48,240 bases of DNA from Synechococcus sp. UW140 (GTDB taxonomy: Bacteria > Cyanobacteriota > Cyanobacteriia > PCC-6307 > Cyanobiaceae). Position 1 is the stretch's first letter. Every line of letters begins with the position of its first letter. Positions 40,714 through 48,240 of this stretch are shown here, in pieces. The notes below the pieces were generated by a model. That model searched no databases. It was not told where the DNA came from and was given only the letters and a program-made list of their open reading frames with translations. The stretch covers positions 1 to 48,240 of the forward strand of contig CAMAVE010000008.1 of the NCBI GenBank assembly GCA_945861595.1. The letters are read 5' to 3'. The translations under genes were made by a program, and so were the position numbers.

Positions 40714-42579
40714 TCAGAGGGCAATCTCCAGGGAGTTCCAGAGACATTCCACCTTGAGGCGGCCGCTGTCGGGCAGCAGGCAGTGACGGCTGGTGAGCGC
40801 CTCGGGCATCGGCTGAAGTTCCGGTTCGAGATCTTCGCCATGGCGCAGTCCCTGGCCGTTGGCCTTGAGCACCATGAACTTGTAGCGCAGGCTCCTGCCG
40901 CCTTCAGCCACCTCAAACGGCACTTCGCCAAACCAGGTGTTGGCGTTCACATACTCCAGAACATAGGCACGGTTGAAATCCCAGGATCCGAGTTCCGGGG
41001 CATCACCGGTGACGGCAAGCACTTCGCCGGGTTTGGTGGCATAGCCATTGACCTGGAAGGCCACCACCGTTTTGCCGACAACGGGTGCCCCGACCACACT
41101 GATCACAATCGAGGCTTTGGAGGCCAGCTGCAAATTGCTGATCCGCCCATCCAGCACCTCAATGCGCTCGCCACTGAGCAGGCATGCATGGCTGCCATCG
41201 GGGAGTTCGGTGTTATCGATGCTGATCGTGCTTGCGGCTCCCTGGTTGATCAGGGTGAAACAGCGGGAGTCCCGATACTTGCGGGTATAGGCATAAATAT
41301 CATTGCTGAGGTATTTGGTGTTGTGGGAACCGTAGGCAATCGCTGGGTTGGCGCGGCGCAGGCCGCTGAGGGTCTGGATGATCGTCACCATTTTCTTGGA
41401 GAGGTCCCAGCTCTCCATCATGGGCCTGTTGTAGGGGTCTTGGCCTGCGTTGGTGTTATTGACGAGGTATTGCTCGGTTCCGTAGAAGATGCAGGGGATA
41501 CCCCTGAGGGTCATCAGCAAACTGGTGGCCAGCTCCAGGTTGTAGCCATCGCTGATCGAGAGGAAGCGAGGCATGTCATGGTTGTCGATGAAGGTGACAA
41601 GCTCATTGGCGCGGTGATAAACGTCGTCGTAGTCGAGCACCTTCTGGACATTATGAAAGCCGCCAGGTTGGCTGCCGGAGAAGGCGAAGCGGATCCCATC
41701 ACAGAGGCCGAAATCGAGAATCGACATGCCTGATTGGTTGGCATAGGCGATTGTGCGTTCATCCCAGGGCTTGCCGAAGCCGTATTCACCAAATAGGAAG
41801 GTGGAAGGCGCATGCTTTTTGATATCGGTTACAAATTCCTGCCAGAACCACAGCGGCATGTGCTTGAGAGTATCGACCCGGAAGGCATCGAAGCCGGCAT
41901 CTAGCCAATGCTTCATTGCGCTTTTGATGTAGTTGCGATAGGTAATATTTTTTTCGTTGAAGGTGGCAAGGCCAGCCATCTCACCATGGATCAGTTGGAA
42001 TTCGTCTTCCCAGTCGGTGATTTCTGGGAAGTGATAATAGAAATTGTTGTGATCATTGTTGAAGTCGGCAAGGGGCTCGCCGTCATCGGTAACCACTCCC
42101 TTGTTGCCGCTGATATCAGGTGAGCTGTGGTTGCAGACAATGTCAAGAATAACCTTGAGCCCCTTGGCGTGAAGGGTATCAACTAATTGCTTGAGAGTGA
42201 CTGATTCTTTAAGGGAATTCGACTCGTCTTTGGGCAGGAACCGTGGGTTGATGCGTTTGAAATCCTTGGTCCAATAGCCATGCATCGCCGTGTATTCGCC
42301 CCTGAGGGCATCCACCTGTTCAAACAGGGGGGAAATCCATAGGGCGGTAACACCCAGGGATTGAAGGTAATCCGCCTTTTCGATGATGCCTTTGAGGTCT
42401 CCTCCCCAATACTTGCCCCAGTGGCTGCGGCTACTGTCAAATAAGTCGTCCTTGGCGCCCTTGGTATGGTCTGTGCAGCCGTCTAGAAAGCGATCAACAA
42501 TGATGAAGTAGATGACTTCTTTGCGAAAGTCGAGCTCTTCTTCGATCCCGTTGCTATTGCGAGTCAATGTGCTGGCCAT
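40714..42579 (-). CDS. GH13 alpha-amylase with C-terminal CBM20
   Basis: A glycoside hydrolase 13 enzyme for alpha-1,4-glucans. Conserved regions are: I, LKVILDIVCNHSSP (Asp146); II, DAFRVDTLKHMP (nucleophile Asp236, with Lys-His); III, FLFGEYGFG (acid/base Glu265); IV, VTFIDNHDMPRF (Asp335). Residues about 500-605 form a starch-binding CBM20 domain (GEVLAVTGDAPELGSWDFNR, VPFEVAEGGRSLRYKFMVLK). No signal peptide is seen at MASTLTRNSNGIEEELDF, so it probably acts on internal glycogen; CBM20 enzymes are more often secreted. The upstream side is a gene-empty region of about 1.2 kb. Confidence 0.93.
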   Translation of the reverse strand: MASTLTRNSNGIEEELDFRKEVIYFIIVDRFLDGCTDHTKGAKDDLFDSSRSHWGKYWGGDLKGIIEKADYLQSLGVTALWISPLFEQVDALRGEYTAMHGYWTKDFKRINPRFLPKDESNSLKESVTLKQLVDTLHAKGLKVILDIVCNHSSPDISGNKGVVTDDGEPLADFNNDHNNFYYHFPEITDWEDEFQLIHGEMAGLATFNEKNITYRNYIKSAMKHWLDAGFDAFRVDTLKHMPLWFWQEFVTDIKKHAPSTFLFGEYGFGKPWDERTIAYANQSGMSILDFGLCDGIRFAFSGSQPGGFHNVQKVLDYDDVYHRANELVTFIDNHDMPRFLSISDGYNLELATSLLMTLRGIPCIFYGTEQYLVNNTNAGQDPYNRPMMESWDLSKKMVTIIQTLSGLRRANPAIAYGSHNTKYLSNDIYAYTRKYRDSRCFTLINQGAASTISIDNTELPDGSHACLLSGERIEVLDGRISNLQLASKASIVISVVGAPVVGKTVVAFQVNGYATKPGEVLAVTGDAPELGSWDFNRAYVLEYVNANTWFGEVPFEVAEGGRSLRYKFMVLKANGQGLRHGEDLEPELQPMPEALTSRHCLLPDSGRLKVECLWNSLEIAL

Positions 42580-43777
42580 GGGTAGTAGCGAGTTAATTTT
42601 TTTTGAGCGGTTTAAATCAATGTGTCGCCGTTAAGGCCTGTTTGGCTTGATTAACGTATGAGGATGCGGATTTTCACCATCTTAGCCGCACTATCCCCGT
42701 TTTGCAGCCACGGGGCCTGGGTGGTTGCCCGGGTCTTGATGCGTGTGCCTCTTTTAAGGGCAACCGGTCCACTCAAGTGCAAGCTTTTGGGCTTAGGGGC
42801 AGGGTTGTTGGCCCAGGCAGCAGAACGCCTTGGCCAGCACCCTTAGGGCACCGGTGTTGGGGTCAAAATTTTCGGCTATTTGGGTTTGCTTGGGCCTTGG
42901 TTTGCCTGAGTGGTTTTGGCGGGCGGTTTGGCGATCCAATGGGCTTGCATTTTGCAGGATAATTGGGTTGTGGCGATCGCGATTGCCAAGTTGTGGTTAG
43001 TAAGGGGCTTGTAGTGATGTCTATTGATAGGCCCTGGGGAAGGCTTTGATGGCCTTTGGCGAGCTTTGTTCCGTCGGTGCCCCAACGCTGCTACCTGTTC
43101 ACCGGATTGGCCCTCTCCAAACTCCGATGAATGGAGGCCCTTCTCACCATGCTTTTGGGCCCTGCCCCAGGTTGATCCTCGGCTTGATCTCTTTGTCTTT
43201 GGAAGGCTAGTCTTTGGCGATACTTCATGCCAGGCCATAGTTGATTTTTGTTTTTAATGTGAAGGGGGTGGCTTCGCCTGGCTTGTTGCCTTCTTGTTTT
43301 GATGATTGGATTTGACTGCTCAGCTTGGGGGCTTTGCTCCTGGCCCGCCTTTGCACCGATGATGCAGCAGAGAGGAGCTAAAGCCCTGAAGTCAGACAGA
43401 TTTGCCCCAGGATGCTGTTGGTTTAGCGTCGTAGGTTTGTGGTAGCAGCTAGTGTTTGAAATGGCCGTTACCAGGCTCCACTGGTGGGGCTAATCGGATT
43501 GATCGTTGCTCCCAGGGTTGTCCCTTGGCCAGGGTCATGCTTCGGCGGCTTCACCGCTATTGCGGCCAAGGGTTTTTTGGAAGGAGTGGCTGCTCAGTCC
43601 CTTTTATTAGGGGTCCCAGTGCAAACGGCTGCCCTTGTCTTTCCTGGGTGTCTTCCATTCGGAGGCAAGCATCATCTCTGCTGAAGCTTGCAGCAGATTG
43701 CGCGCGGATACGCCTGCATTTCGTGCTTTATCTCGCATGAATATAAGTCAGAATTGCGTCTTCTCCACAGCTTTGCC
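42580..43777. other. Gene-empty region of about 1.2 kb
   Basis: No reading frame here has a start, length and composition that I trust. The right end near 43735-43750 (ATGAATATAAGTC) could be the promoter of the ribbon-helix-helix gene. A HIP1 octamer lies at 42973-42980. Several words such as GGGCTT and GCTTGG recur, suggesting degraded sequence or untranslated RNA. Confidence 0.4.
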
Positions 43778-43990
43778 ATGAAGTCTGAGTACGGCCAGGC
43801 GACTCACTCCTCCATGAACGCTATTTTCAAGACGCCAAAGCGCATCTCGATTACCATCCCCAACGAGATCCATCGGCTGCTGCTCGAGCGCAGTGATCTC
43901 GAGGGTCGTTCTTTGAGCAATCTGGCGGCCTACTTGTTGGAATCGTCCATCAGTGGCTCCAATGGCGCCAATGGCTCCCATGGTGGCTAG
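43778..43990 (+). CDS. Ribbon-helix-helix DNA-binding protein 1 (70 aa)
   Basis: The core KTPKRISITIPNEIHRLLLE continues with RSDLEGRSLSNLAAYLLESS: one beta strand then two helices, the MetJ/Arc (ribbon-helix-helix) layout. Such proteins bind DNA as dimers, often as antitoxins or plasmid-type regulators. The tail SGSNGANGSHGG is coded by repeated GGCKCCAATGGC-like words. ATG at 43778 is used; ATG at 43814 (MNAIFKTPKR) is possible. A paralogue lies at 47571. No toxin gene is next to it. Confidence 0.75.
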   Translation: MKSEYGQATHSSMNAIFKTPKRISITIPNEIHRLLLERSDLEGRSLSNLAAYLLESSISGSNGANGSHGG

Positions 43991-44009
43991 GCCGGGCTTG
44001 CCCCTTGGT

Positions 44010-44951
44010 TCAGAGTTTGGGCCAGGGCCCCTCCACAAAGGCTTGGAGATGGGCGGCGATCGTGGCCACAAGCCTCCGGCGGGCTTGGCGCGAACTCCAG
44101 GCCATATGGGGCGTGAGGATCAGGTTAGGCACGCCGATCAGCCGGTCCAGTTCCGCCCCGGGAGGCTCGTTCACCAACACATCCAGGGCGGCCCCGGCCA
44201 GGCGCCCAGCGTCCAGGGCTGCCACTAGGGCGTCCGTGTCGACCAGGGCCCCTCGGGCCATGTTGATCAAGTGGGCGCTGGGTTTCAGCCAGCCCAAGCT
44301 GGTGGCATTGATGATCCCCCGGGTCTTGCTGTTGAGGGGCGCATGCAGGCTCACCACATCGGCCCGTCGCAGGGCCGTTTCAAGGTCTTCCGGGCTGGTT
44401 TGACTGGTGATCAGGCTGATGTCCATGCCAAAGGCGGAGCCGATTTGGGCCACCCCTTTGCCGATATCACCCGCGCCCACCACGGTCAGGTGCTGGCCAG
44501 CCAATTCATCGAAGTCTGGCTGCACCAGGGAGAACACCGGGCTGCGTTGCCAGTCCCCCGCGGCCACCTGGCGGCGGCGCTCTTGTAAGTGGCAACGCAG
44601 CTCCAGGATCAGGGCCCAGGTGACCTGCACCACCGACGGCTGGCTGTAGGCGCCGCCGTTGCGAACGGCGATACCCCGTTCCAGGCAGGCCTGGCCATCC
44701 ACCTGGTCCGTGCCGGTGCTGGCAGTGCAGACCAACCGCAGCTTCGGTAGGGAGGCCAGTAGGGAACCATCCAGCAGGATTTTGTTGGTGATCACCACCT
44801 CGGCTCCTTGGAGCCGCTCAAACCGTTGGTCCAGATCCGTGCTCGGCCAGCAGCGCAGGTCAACCCATTGCCGCAGGGGATCCAGGTCCACCGGCCCCAG
44901 GCTGAGGGCATCGAGGAACACTGCTGCGGGCCGGTTCAGGGGCACTGCCAT
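44010..44951 (-). CDS. D-2-hydroxyacid dehydrogenase (glycerate/hydroxypyruvate-type)
   Basis: An NAD(P)-dependent reductase of 2-ketoacids. The Rossmann motif is LTVVGAGDIGKGVAQIGSAF (GxGxxG), followed by VVSLHAPLNSKTRGIINATS. The catalytic triad is Arg of INMARGALVDTDAL, Glu of VLVNEPPGAEL and His of LTPHMAWSSRQARRRL. Substrate is unknown; glycerate or hydroxypyruvate is common for this branch in cyanobacteria. Its start is 57 bp from the divergent rhomboid start, so both promoters share that space. Confidence 0.93.
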   Translation of the reverse strand: MAVPLNRPAAVFLDALSLGPVDLDPLRQWVDLRCWPSTDLDQRFERLQGAEVVITNKILLDGSLLASLPKLRLVCTASTGTDQVDGQACLERGIAVRNGGAYSQPSVVQVTWALILELRCHLQERRRQVAAGDWQRSPVFSLVQPDFDELAGQHLTVVGAGDIGKGVAQIGSAFGMDISLITSQTSPEDLETALRRADVVSLHAPLNSKTRGIINATSLGWLKPSAHLINMARGALVDTDALVAALDAGRLAGAALDVLVNEPPGAELDRLIGVPNLILTPHMAWSSRQARRRLVATIAAHLQAFVEGPWPKL

Positions 44952-45008
44952 GGAGATCGGAGGTCAAGCCGTAGGGGTCGTGGGGGTTGCCGGGGGTGGG
45001 ACCGCCCC

Positions 45009-45686
45009 ATGGCGCTGCCGGAGCATCCAGCTTCAGGCGATCCGTTGGCCAGCAGCGTCTTGCCGAAACCTTGCCAGGATGGCTACCGCTTTGGCCATGG
45101 AATGGACGAGATACGGCAACACACCCTTGATCCAAGCGGCCTCAGCCGCCTCGATCGCCTCAAGGGCAAGGCCCTGCTGCCGGTGGCGATCCTCTCCCTT
45201 GCCTGGATTCAGGAAGTGCTGGATCAACTCCTGTTCCGGGGACGCTGGAACCTGCCAATGGTGCAAGGCGGGCCTGTTTGGGGCCTGTTCACAGCCCCCT
45301 TCAGCCATGCCGGCTTTGGCCACCTGATCAGTAACTCCCTCTGGTTTGTGCCCCTCTCCTGGCTGGTGTTGCTGAAAGGCGGCCGGGACTATCTCGCCGT
45401 TTGGATCGGGGTGTGGCTGTTGTCGATTCCCGTGTGGTTGTTTTGGCCGGGCGGTAGCCATGGCCTCTCGGGGGTGATCTATGGGTTGCTCGGCTATCTG
45501 CTGTGGATTGGCTGGTTGGAGAAACGGCCCTTGTCCTTGCTGTTGTCCGTTGGTTGCCTGCTCATGTACGGCGGCTTGCTGCCAGCCCTGGTGCCGTTTC
45601 TTAGCCCGGCGGGGGTGAGCTGGATCGGCCATGCCTCAGGCTTTGCTGGTGGCCTGGTGGCTGCCTGGGCTGTGCAGCGGCCCTAG
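45009..45686 (+). CDS. Rhomboid-family intramembrane protease (225 aa)
   Basis: A six-helix intramembrane serine protease. Catalytic Ser154 lies in GSHGLSGVIYGLLGYLLW (GxSG), catalytic His208 in SWIGHASGFAGGLVAAW, and the HAGFGHLISNSLWF block holds the conserved His and Asn. ATG at 45009 was chosen as the one nearest the homologous part; the frame is open earlier across the divergent promoter. Natural substrates are not known. Divergent from the hydroxyacid dehydrogenase. Confidence 0.92.
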   Translation: MALPEHPASGDPLASSVLPKPCQDGYRFGHGMDEIRQHTLDPSGLSRLDRLKGKALLPVAILSLAWIQEVLDQLLFRGRWNLPMVQGGPVWGLFTAPFSHAGFGHLISNSLWFVPLSWLVLLKGGRDYLAVWIGVWLLSIPVWLFWPGGSHGLSGVIYGLLGYLLWIGWLEKRPLSLLLSVGCLLMYGGLLPALVPFLSPAGVSWIGHASGFAGGLVAAWAVQRP

Positions 45687-45932
45687 CCTCCTTGATCCCT
45701 GTTCCGCCCGCTAGTTGCCTCTTAAACGGCTGGTTGCCCCCTCGTTTGTGTTGGAGCATTGATTCGAATAGCGATAGGGATATTAATGAATGGCGGTCAT
45801 GTTTCCCGCTGCGGCTTACATGCGGCACATGGGTGTCGTTTCATCCCTGATTGAAAAAAGATAGTAACAATGGCGTGGTTAAGCCAGCGCCTTCTGGGTT
45901 AAACCTCAATTCAATTGCTGTTCTTTCCCCCA

Positions 45933-46763
45933 ATGCCAAGACTATCGCGACCATTTGTTGTTGCCAGTCGAGTGGCGACAGCCTCTTTGCTCAGTGGCGC
46001 TGCCCTGGGTGCTTGCGTGTTGGCGGCCGCCAAGCCTGTTCAGGCTGCCGAATTCAGTGGCGTTTGCCCGGTGCTCGGTTCGACCCAGCCGGCCTATCCA
46101 TCGCCGTTCCTTCCCACGGTTCCGCCAGGTCCGATCGCGATCCCCCAGACGCCCGTCTGGGTGACCCCCACCAAGCCGCCAGCGTTTGCTGGAAAGCAAA
46201 CACCGATTTGTGCGGTCTACATGTCGGCCAACCAATCGGGCCAGCCAGTGCCTCCCGAGGTGATCCCCGACCCCGATATTGACCTGTTCTTTCCTGACTT
46301 AACCCTGCAGCCCTGGTACCAGGGCTCTGGCAATAGTATCGCGGTGGAATTTGCCGATAGCCTCATCGACAATGGCTATTGGGATATCCCCAATACGGGA
46401 ACTCCAGATCCGCTTGATACCACTCGACTAAATTGGGAAGACGATGGCTTAAAGATGTTGGTCAACGAAAAGATTGGCAATAACAAAAACCAATCAAATT
46501 TCAGCCCCTATTTCCTCTGGGACATCGACGTGAAGCCGCGTAAGGTTTCCCTGAAGAGCGAAGTTGTCTATTACAATGAAAGGTCCAATAGGTGGGAAAA
46601 TAGCGCTGAAAATACATTGGATGCCGATACAAAATACTGGTATTGGGTTCTCGATGCTCCCGGCACTGAGGTGCCCGGTCCCTTGCCCTTGCTTGGCGCT
46701 GGCGCCGCCTTTGGCTGGTCTCGGCGCCTCAGGCAGCGGGTGAGGCAAGCCTCTTCGGGCTAA
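45933..46763 (+). CDS. Secreted protein with PEP-CTERM-like sorting signal (276 aa)
   Basis: An N-terminal signal peptide (VVASRVATASLLSGAALGAC to VQAAEF) is followed by a Pro-rich mature domain with several Trp/Tyr and ten or more Asp (DIDLFFPDLTLQPWYQGSGN). The C-terminus is EVPGPLPLLGAGAAFGWSRR followed by LRQRV: a PEP-CTERM-like motif, one hydrophobic helix and a basic tail. Such tails are cut by exosortases that anchor surface or export matrix proteins. No exosortase is in the window. ATG at 45933 begins the signal peptide. Function of the mature domain is unknown. Confidence 0.82.
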   Translation: MPRLSRPFVVASRVATASLLSGAALGACVLAAAKPVQAAEFSGVCPVLGSTQPAYPSPFLPTVPPGPIAIPQTPVWVTPTKPPAFAGKQTPICAVYMSANQSGQPVPPEVIPDPDIDLFFPDLTLQPWYQGSGNSIAVEFADSLIDNGYWDIPNTGTPDPLDTTRLNWEDDGLKMLVNEKIGNNKNQSNFSPYFLWDIDVKPRKVSLKSEVVYYNERSNRWENSAENTLDADTKYWYWVLDAPGTEVPGPLPLLGAGAAFGWSRRLRQRVRQASSG

Positions 46764-46980
46764 TGGCTGCTGACCTGCGGGCCGGGGGCTGCGTGTCCCC
46801 ATGGCCCGCTTTGGCTTGGGTTTGGGGCTTGGCCTTTCGCTGAATGATCGGCGAAGCGAGTGGGCGGCTCCCTAGCGCCAAGTGGTGGAACTATTAACGA
46901 CCACTGCCTTCTGTTGAGCCTGCCTTGTTCGCCTTGGTGGCTCTTCCCCTCCACAGTATTACCCCCAAGCGGGGGTGGCG

Positions 46981-47235
46981 ATGCAAGCGTTTTGGGTGCT
47001 TGAATGTTTAATTATCATTCTACGGGCCTATCCATTGCTAGTTGCCTTATGGGCTTGGCCCCTGGAGTTTGTGCTTCTGTTTGTGCTGCTAACGATCTAC
47101 GGTGCCATGTGGAAGGGTGCCCAAGACCAGGGTCGCCAAGGATGGTTTGTGGCCTTGCTCTGGTCCCTTGGCCTGTTGGGCGGTCTGCACGCCCTCGGGG
47201 CCCTGGTGAAATTTTTTGCCATTCCCTGGCCCTAG
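46981..47235 (+). CDS. Small two- or three-helix membrane protein (84 aa)
   Basis: An unrecognised membrane protein with hydrophobic segments LECLIIILRAYPLLVALWAW, LEFVLLFVLLTIYGAMW and ALLWSLGLLGGLHALGALVK. A charged loop (KGAQDQGRQGW) separates the second and third. ATG at 46981 is used; GTG at 46975 is two codons upstream. It lies after a 217-bp gap from the PEP-CTERM gene. Confidence 0.65.
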   Translation: MQAFWVLECLIIILRAYPLLVALWAWPLEFVLLFVLLTIYGAMWKGAQDQGRQGWFVALLWSLGLLGGLHALGALVKFFAIPWP

Positions 47236-47570
47236 CTCTGTTGCAATCCGCGGCGCTGATCGGCATCAGCCCTGCAAGCGCGCTTCCGCCAGGCCCCCTA
47301 GTGAGTCATGGCGCTGCCAATCTGCAGCATCTTAGCGAAATCCCAATTTTTCGATACTTGCATCGCTGGTTGAGAGTTCTTGCCGCGTCAGGGATTGTTC
47401 TATCAATGCAGGGCTTGCATAACGTTCAAAATGGAATAGCTAAAGCCGAGATCCCTACCCACAACTGGATTGAGCTAGGCCAACCCCCAAATGGGGACAC
47501 CCATTTGGGGGTGGTGGTGGTAGGGGCTGATAGCCACTACATTGCTATTTCGCTATTCATTCGGCTGGTC
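47236..47570. other. Intergenic region with a perfect 13-bp palindromic stem
   Basis: About 335 bp without a supported gene. ACCCCCAAATGGG (47483-47495) and CCCATTTGGGGGT (47500-47512) are perfect inverted repeats with a 4-nt loop and no T-run, about 60 bp before the second ribbon-helix-helix gene. Confidence 0.55.
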
Positions 47571-47825
47571 ATGCAATCAGGTCTAGGCAATCAGTCCTCA
47601 AGCTCCACGGTGCATACCACTGGGGGCCTAGATCGGCTTGGCCATCTCACCCGTAAGCCCCAGCGCATCAGCATCACGATCTCCTACGGGCTCTACGAGG
47701 CGCTCGTGCAAGCAAGTGATTATCAAGGTCGCTCCCTTTCTAATCTTGCGTCCTTCTTGCTGGAGGAGCAACTTTTTTCTAAGGGACTATTCTCCAGCCC
47801 AGGTGGAACGCAGCGGAAGTTCTAG
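47571..47825 (+). CDS. Ribbon-helix-helix DNA-binding protein 2 (84 aa)
   Basis: A paralogue of the protein at 43778: the core is RKPQRISITISYGLYEALVQ and ASDYQGRSLSNLASFLLEEQ, against KTPKRISITIPNEIHRLLLE and RSDLEGRSLSNLAAYLLESS. The GRSLSNLA stretch is identical. ATG at 47571 is the only ATG upstream of the core in reach; no strong ribosome site is seen, so the start may differ. Small transcription factor or antitoxin-like; no toxin partner nearby. Confidence 0.72.
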   Translation: MQSGLGNQSSSSTVHTTGGLDRLGHLTRKPQRISITISYGLYEALVQASDYQGRSLSNLASFLLEEQLFSKGLFSSPGGTQRKF

Positions 47826-48138
47826 GGCTTGCCTGGACATCAGGTGATCGTCTGCTGGTCCCTTGCTTGAGAGTGAAACCCACTCAAGCCAAGAGCGCTG
47901 CCATCGACGAGCTATCCATCACGATCCCGTCCATGGGCTGCCTGGCCAACACCTGCTTGCCATGGGGGGCCGATGGTGATCTCCCGCCCCTGCTGCCAAC
48001 CCAACCCTTGCCCCAACCCCCTTGCCGCAGCCATGGTCCACGTCATGACGGATCGGCGTTCTGCGCCTCGAATGGCTGGTCCACCCCTTGGGGCAGTAGG
48101 GATTCCTAAGCTGTCCAACAAGGGACAGCGCTCGCTGT
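47826..48138. other. Intergenic region at the right edge
   Basis: No gene is supported. CTGTCC (48111-48116) and GGACAG (48123-48128) form an inverted repeat 10 bp before the last gene start and might be an operator. Confidence 0.4.
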
Positions 48139-48240
48139 ATGGATCTCACACCCTTTCTGTCCACGGCCGACAAGGGGACCCAAGATGAAGGACTGGAATC
48201 GATCCAGATTCCCGGGCGGATTGCGGTTGTTGCCAAGGGG
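48139..48240 (+). CDS. Partial gene running off the window (first 34 codons)
   Basis: ATG at 48139 opens MDLTPFLSTADKGTQDEGLE, then SIQIPGRIAVVAKG to the edge without a stop. The sequence has the look of a soluble conserved protein, but I cannot name the family from 34 residues. A CTGTCC/GGACAG inverted repeat lies just upstream. Confidence 0.5.
   Translation, partial: MDLTPFLSTADKGTQDEGLESIQIPGRIAVVAKG

Noticed and set aside
42658-42846. 62-codon frame with a signal-like start
   Set aside because: Begins MRMRIFTILAALSPF but the rest is featureless and no ribosome site precedes it.
43484-43684. 66-codon hydrophobic frame
   Set aside because: No start signal; an overlapping frame is equally open; no family recognised.
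1-48240. CRISPR array, rRNA, intact insertion sequence or prophage
   Set aside because: No regularly spaced repeats, no rRNA sequence, and no transposase, integrase or phage genes were seen on either strand.

Overview
The window looks like chromosome of a GC-rich picocyanobacterium of the Synechococcus/Cyanobium (alpha-cyanobacterial) type. Evidence: phycocyanin genes cpcB and cpcA with phycobilisome linkers and a CpcT lyase; photosystem II genes psbB, psbT and psbM; a ferrochelatase with a C-terminal chlorophyll-binding helix; the block rpsA-nrdR-psbT-psbB-ferredoxin-psbM; and scattered GCGATCGC (HIP1) octamers. Only phycocyanin is seen here and the rod linkers are phycocyanin-type with CpcD ends, which suits a phycocyanin-rich green strain, although phycoerythrin genes elsewhere cannot be excluded.

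Layout. 1-10.6 kb is a phycobilisome region, almost all on the minus strand. In transcription order it runs cpcB-cpcA-terminator, a rod-core linker with a C-terminal membrane helix (CpcL type), a 396-residue protein whose C-terminal half is a beta-phycobiliprotein fold that keeps the bilin cysteine, a pentapeptide-repeat protein, ferrochelatase, then three rod linkers, one of them with two linker domains. The lyase cpcT lies just beyond cpcB. 10.7-15.8 kb holds small membrane or secreted proteins, a decayed DipZ remnant between 13-bp direct repeats, a DUF4079 membrane protein, a secreted DM13 protein divergent from a shortened EamA transporter, and an ECF sigma/anti-sigma pair. 15.8-17.7 kb is gene-poor, with two tandem paralogous micro-membrane proteins and tRNA-Phe(GAA). 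17.7-35.4 kb is mostly housekeeping: comF, a DUF2470 protein, a sugar kinase with a coupled 39-residue membrane protein, metK, a HAD phosphatase, rpsA, nrdR, psbT, psbB, ferredoxin, psbM, a double universal stress protein, a hotdog thioesterase, dprA, prmC, a Sua5/YrdC protein, a PfkB kinase and a secreted putative lysozyme-like protein. 35.5-48.2 kb is more accessory: nitroreductase, acetate kinase followed by 21-bp tandem repeats, a PilZ protein, a Pro-rich protein, a truncated DUF922 metalloprotease, a GH13 amylase with CBM20, a gene-empty stretch of about 1.2 kb, two ribbon-helix-helix paralogues, a hydroxyacid dehydrogenase divergent from a rhomboid protease, and a secreted protein with a PEP-CTERM-like anchor.

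How the genes work together. CpcB/CpcA, three rod linkers, a membrane-anchorable rod linker and the Cys-153 lyase CpcT form most of a phycocyanin rod assembly set. Ferrochelatase, which supplies the heme precursor of bilins, sits inside it. The best candidate for something undescribed is the phycobiliprotein-domain fusion protein at 5617-6807, because it keeps the Cys-x-Arg-Asp bilin-site signature of CpcA and CpcB and sits directly behind the CpcL-type linker. Other points of interest are the pyrimidine-rich leaders without Shine-Dalgarno sites before several phycobilisome genes, the tandem micro-membrane proteins, and several internally deleted genes (DipZ, EamA, DUF922) that suggest ongoing decay in the accessory islands.
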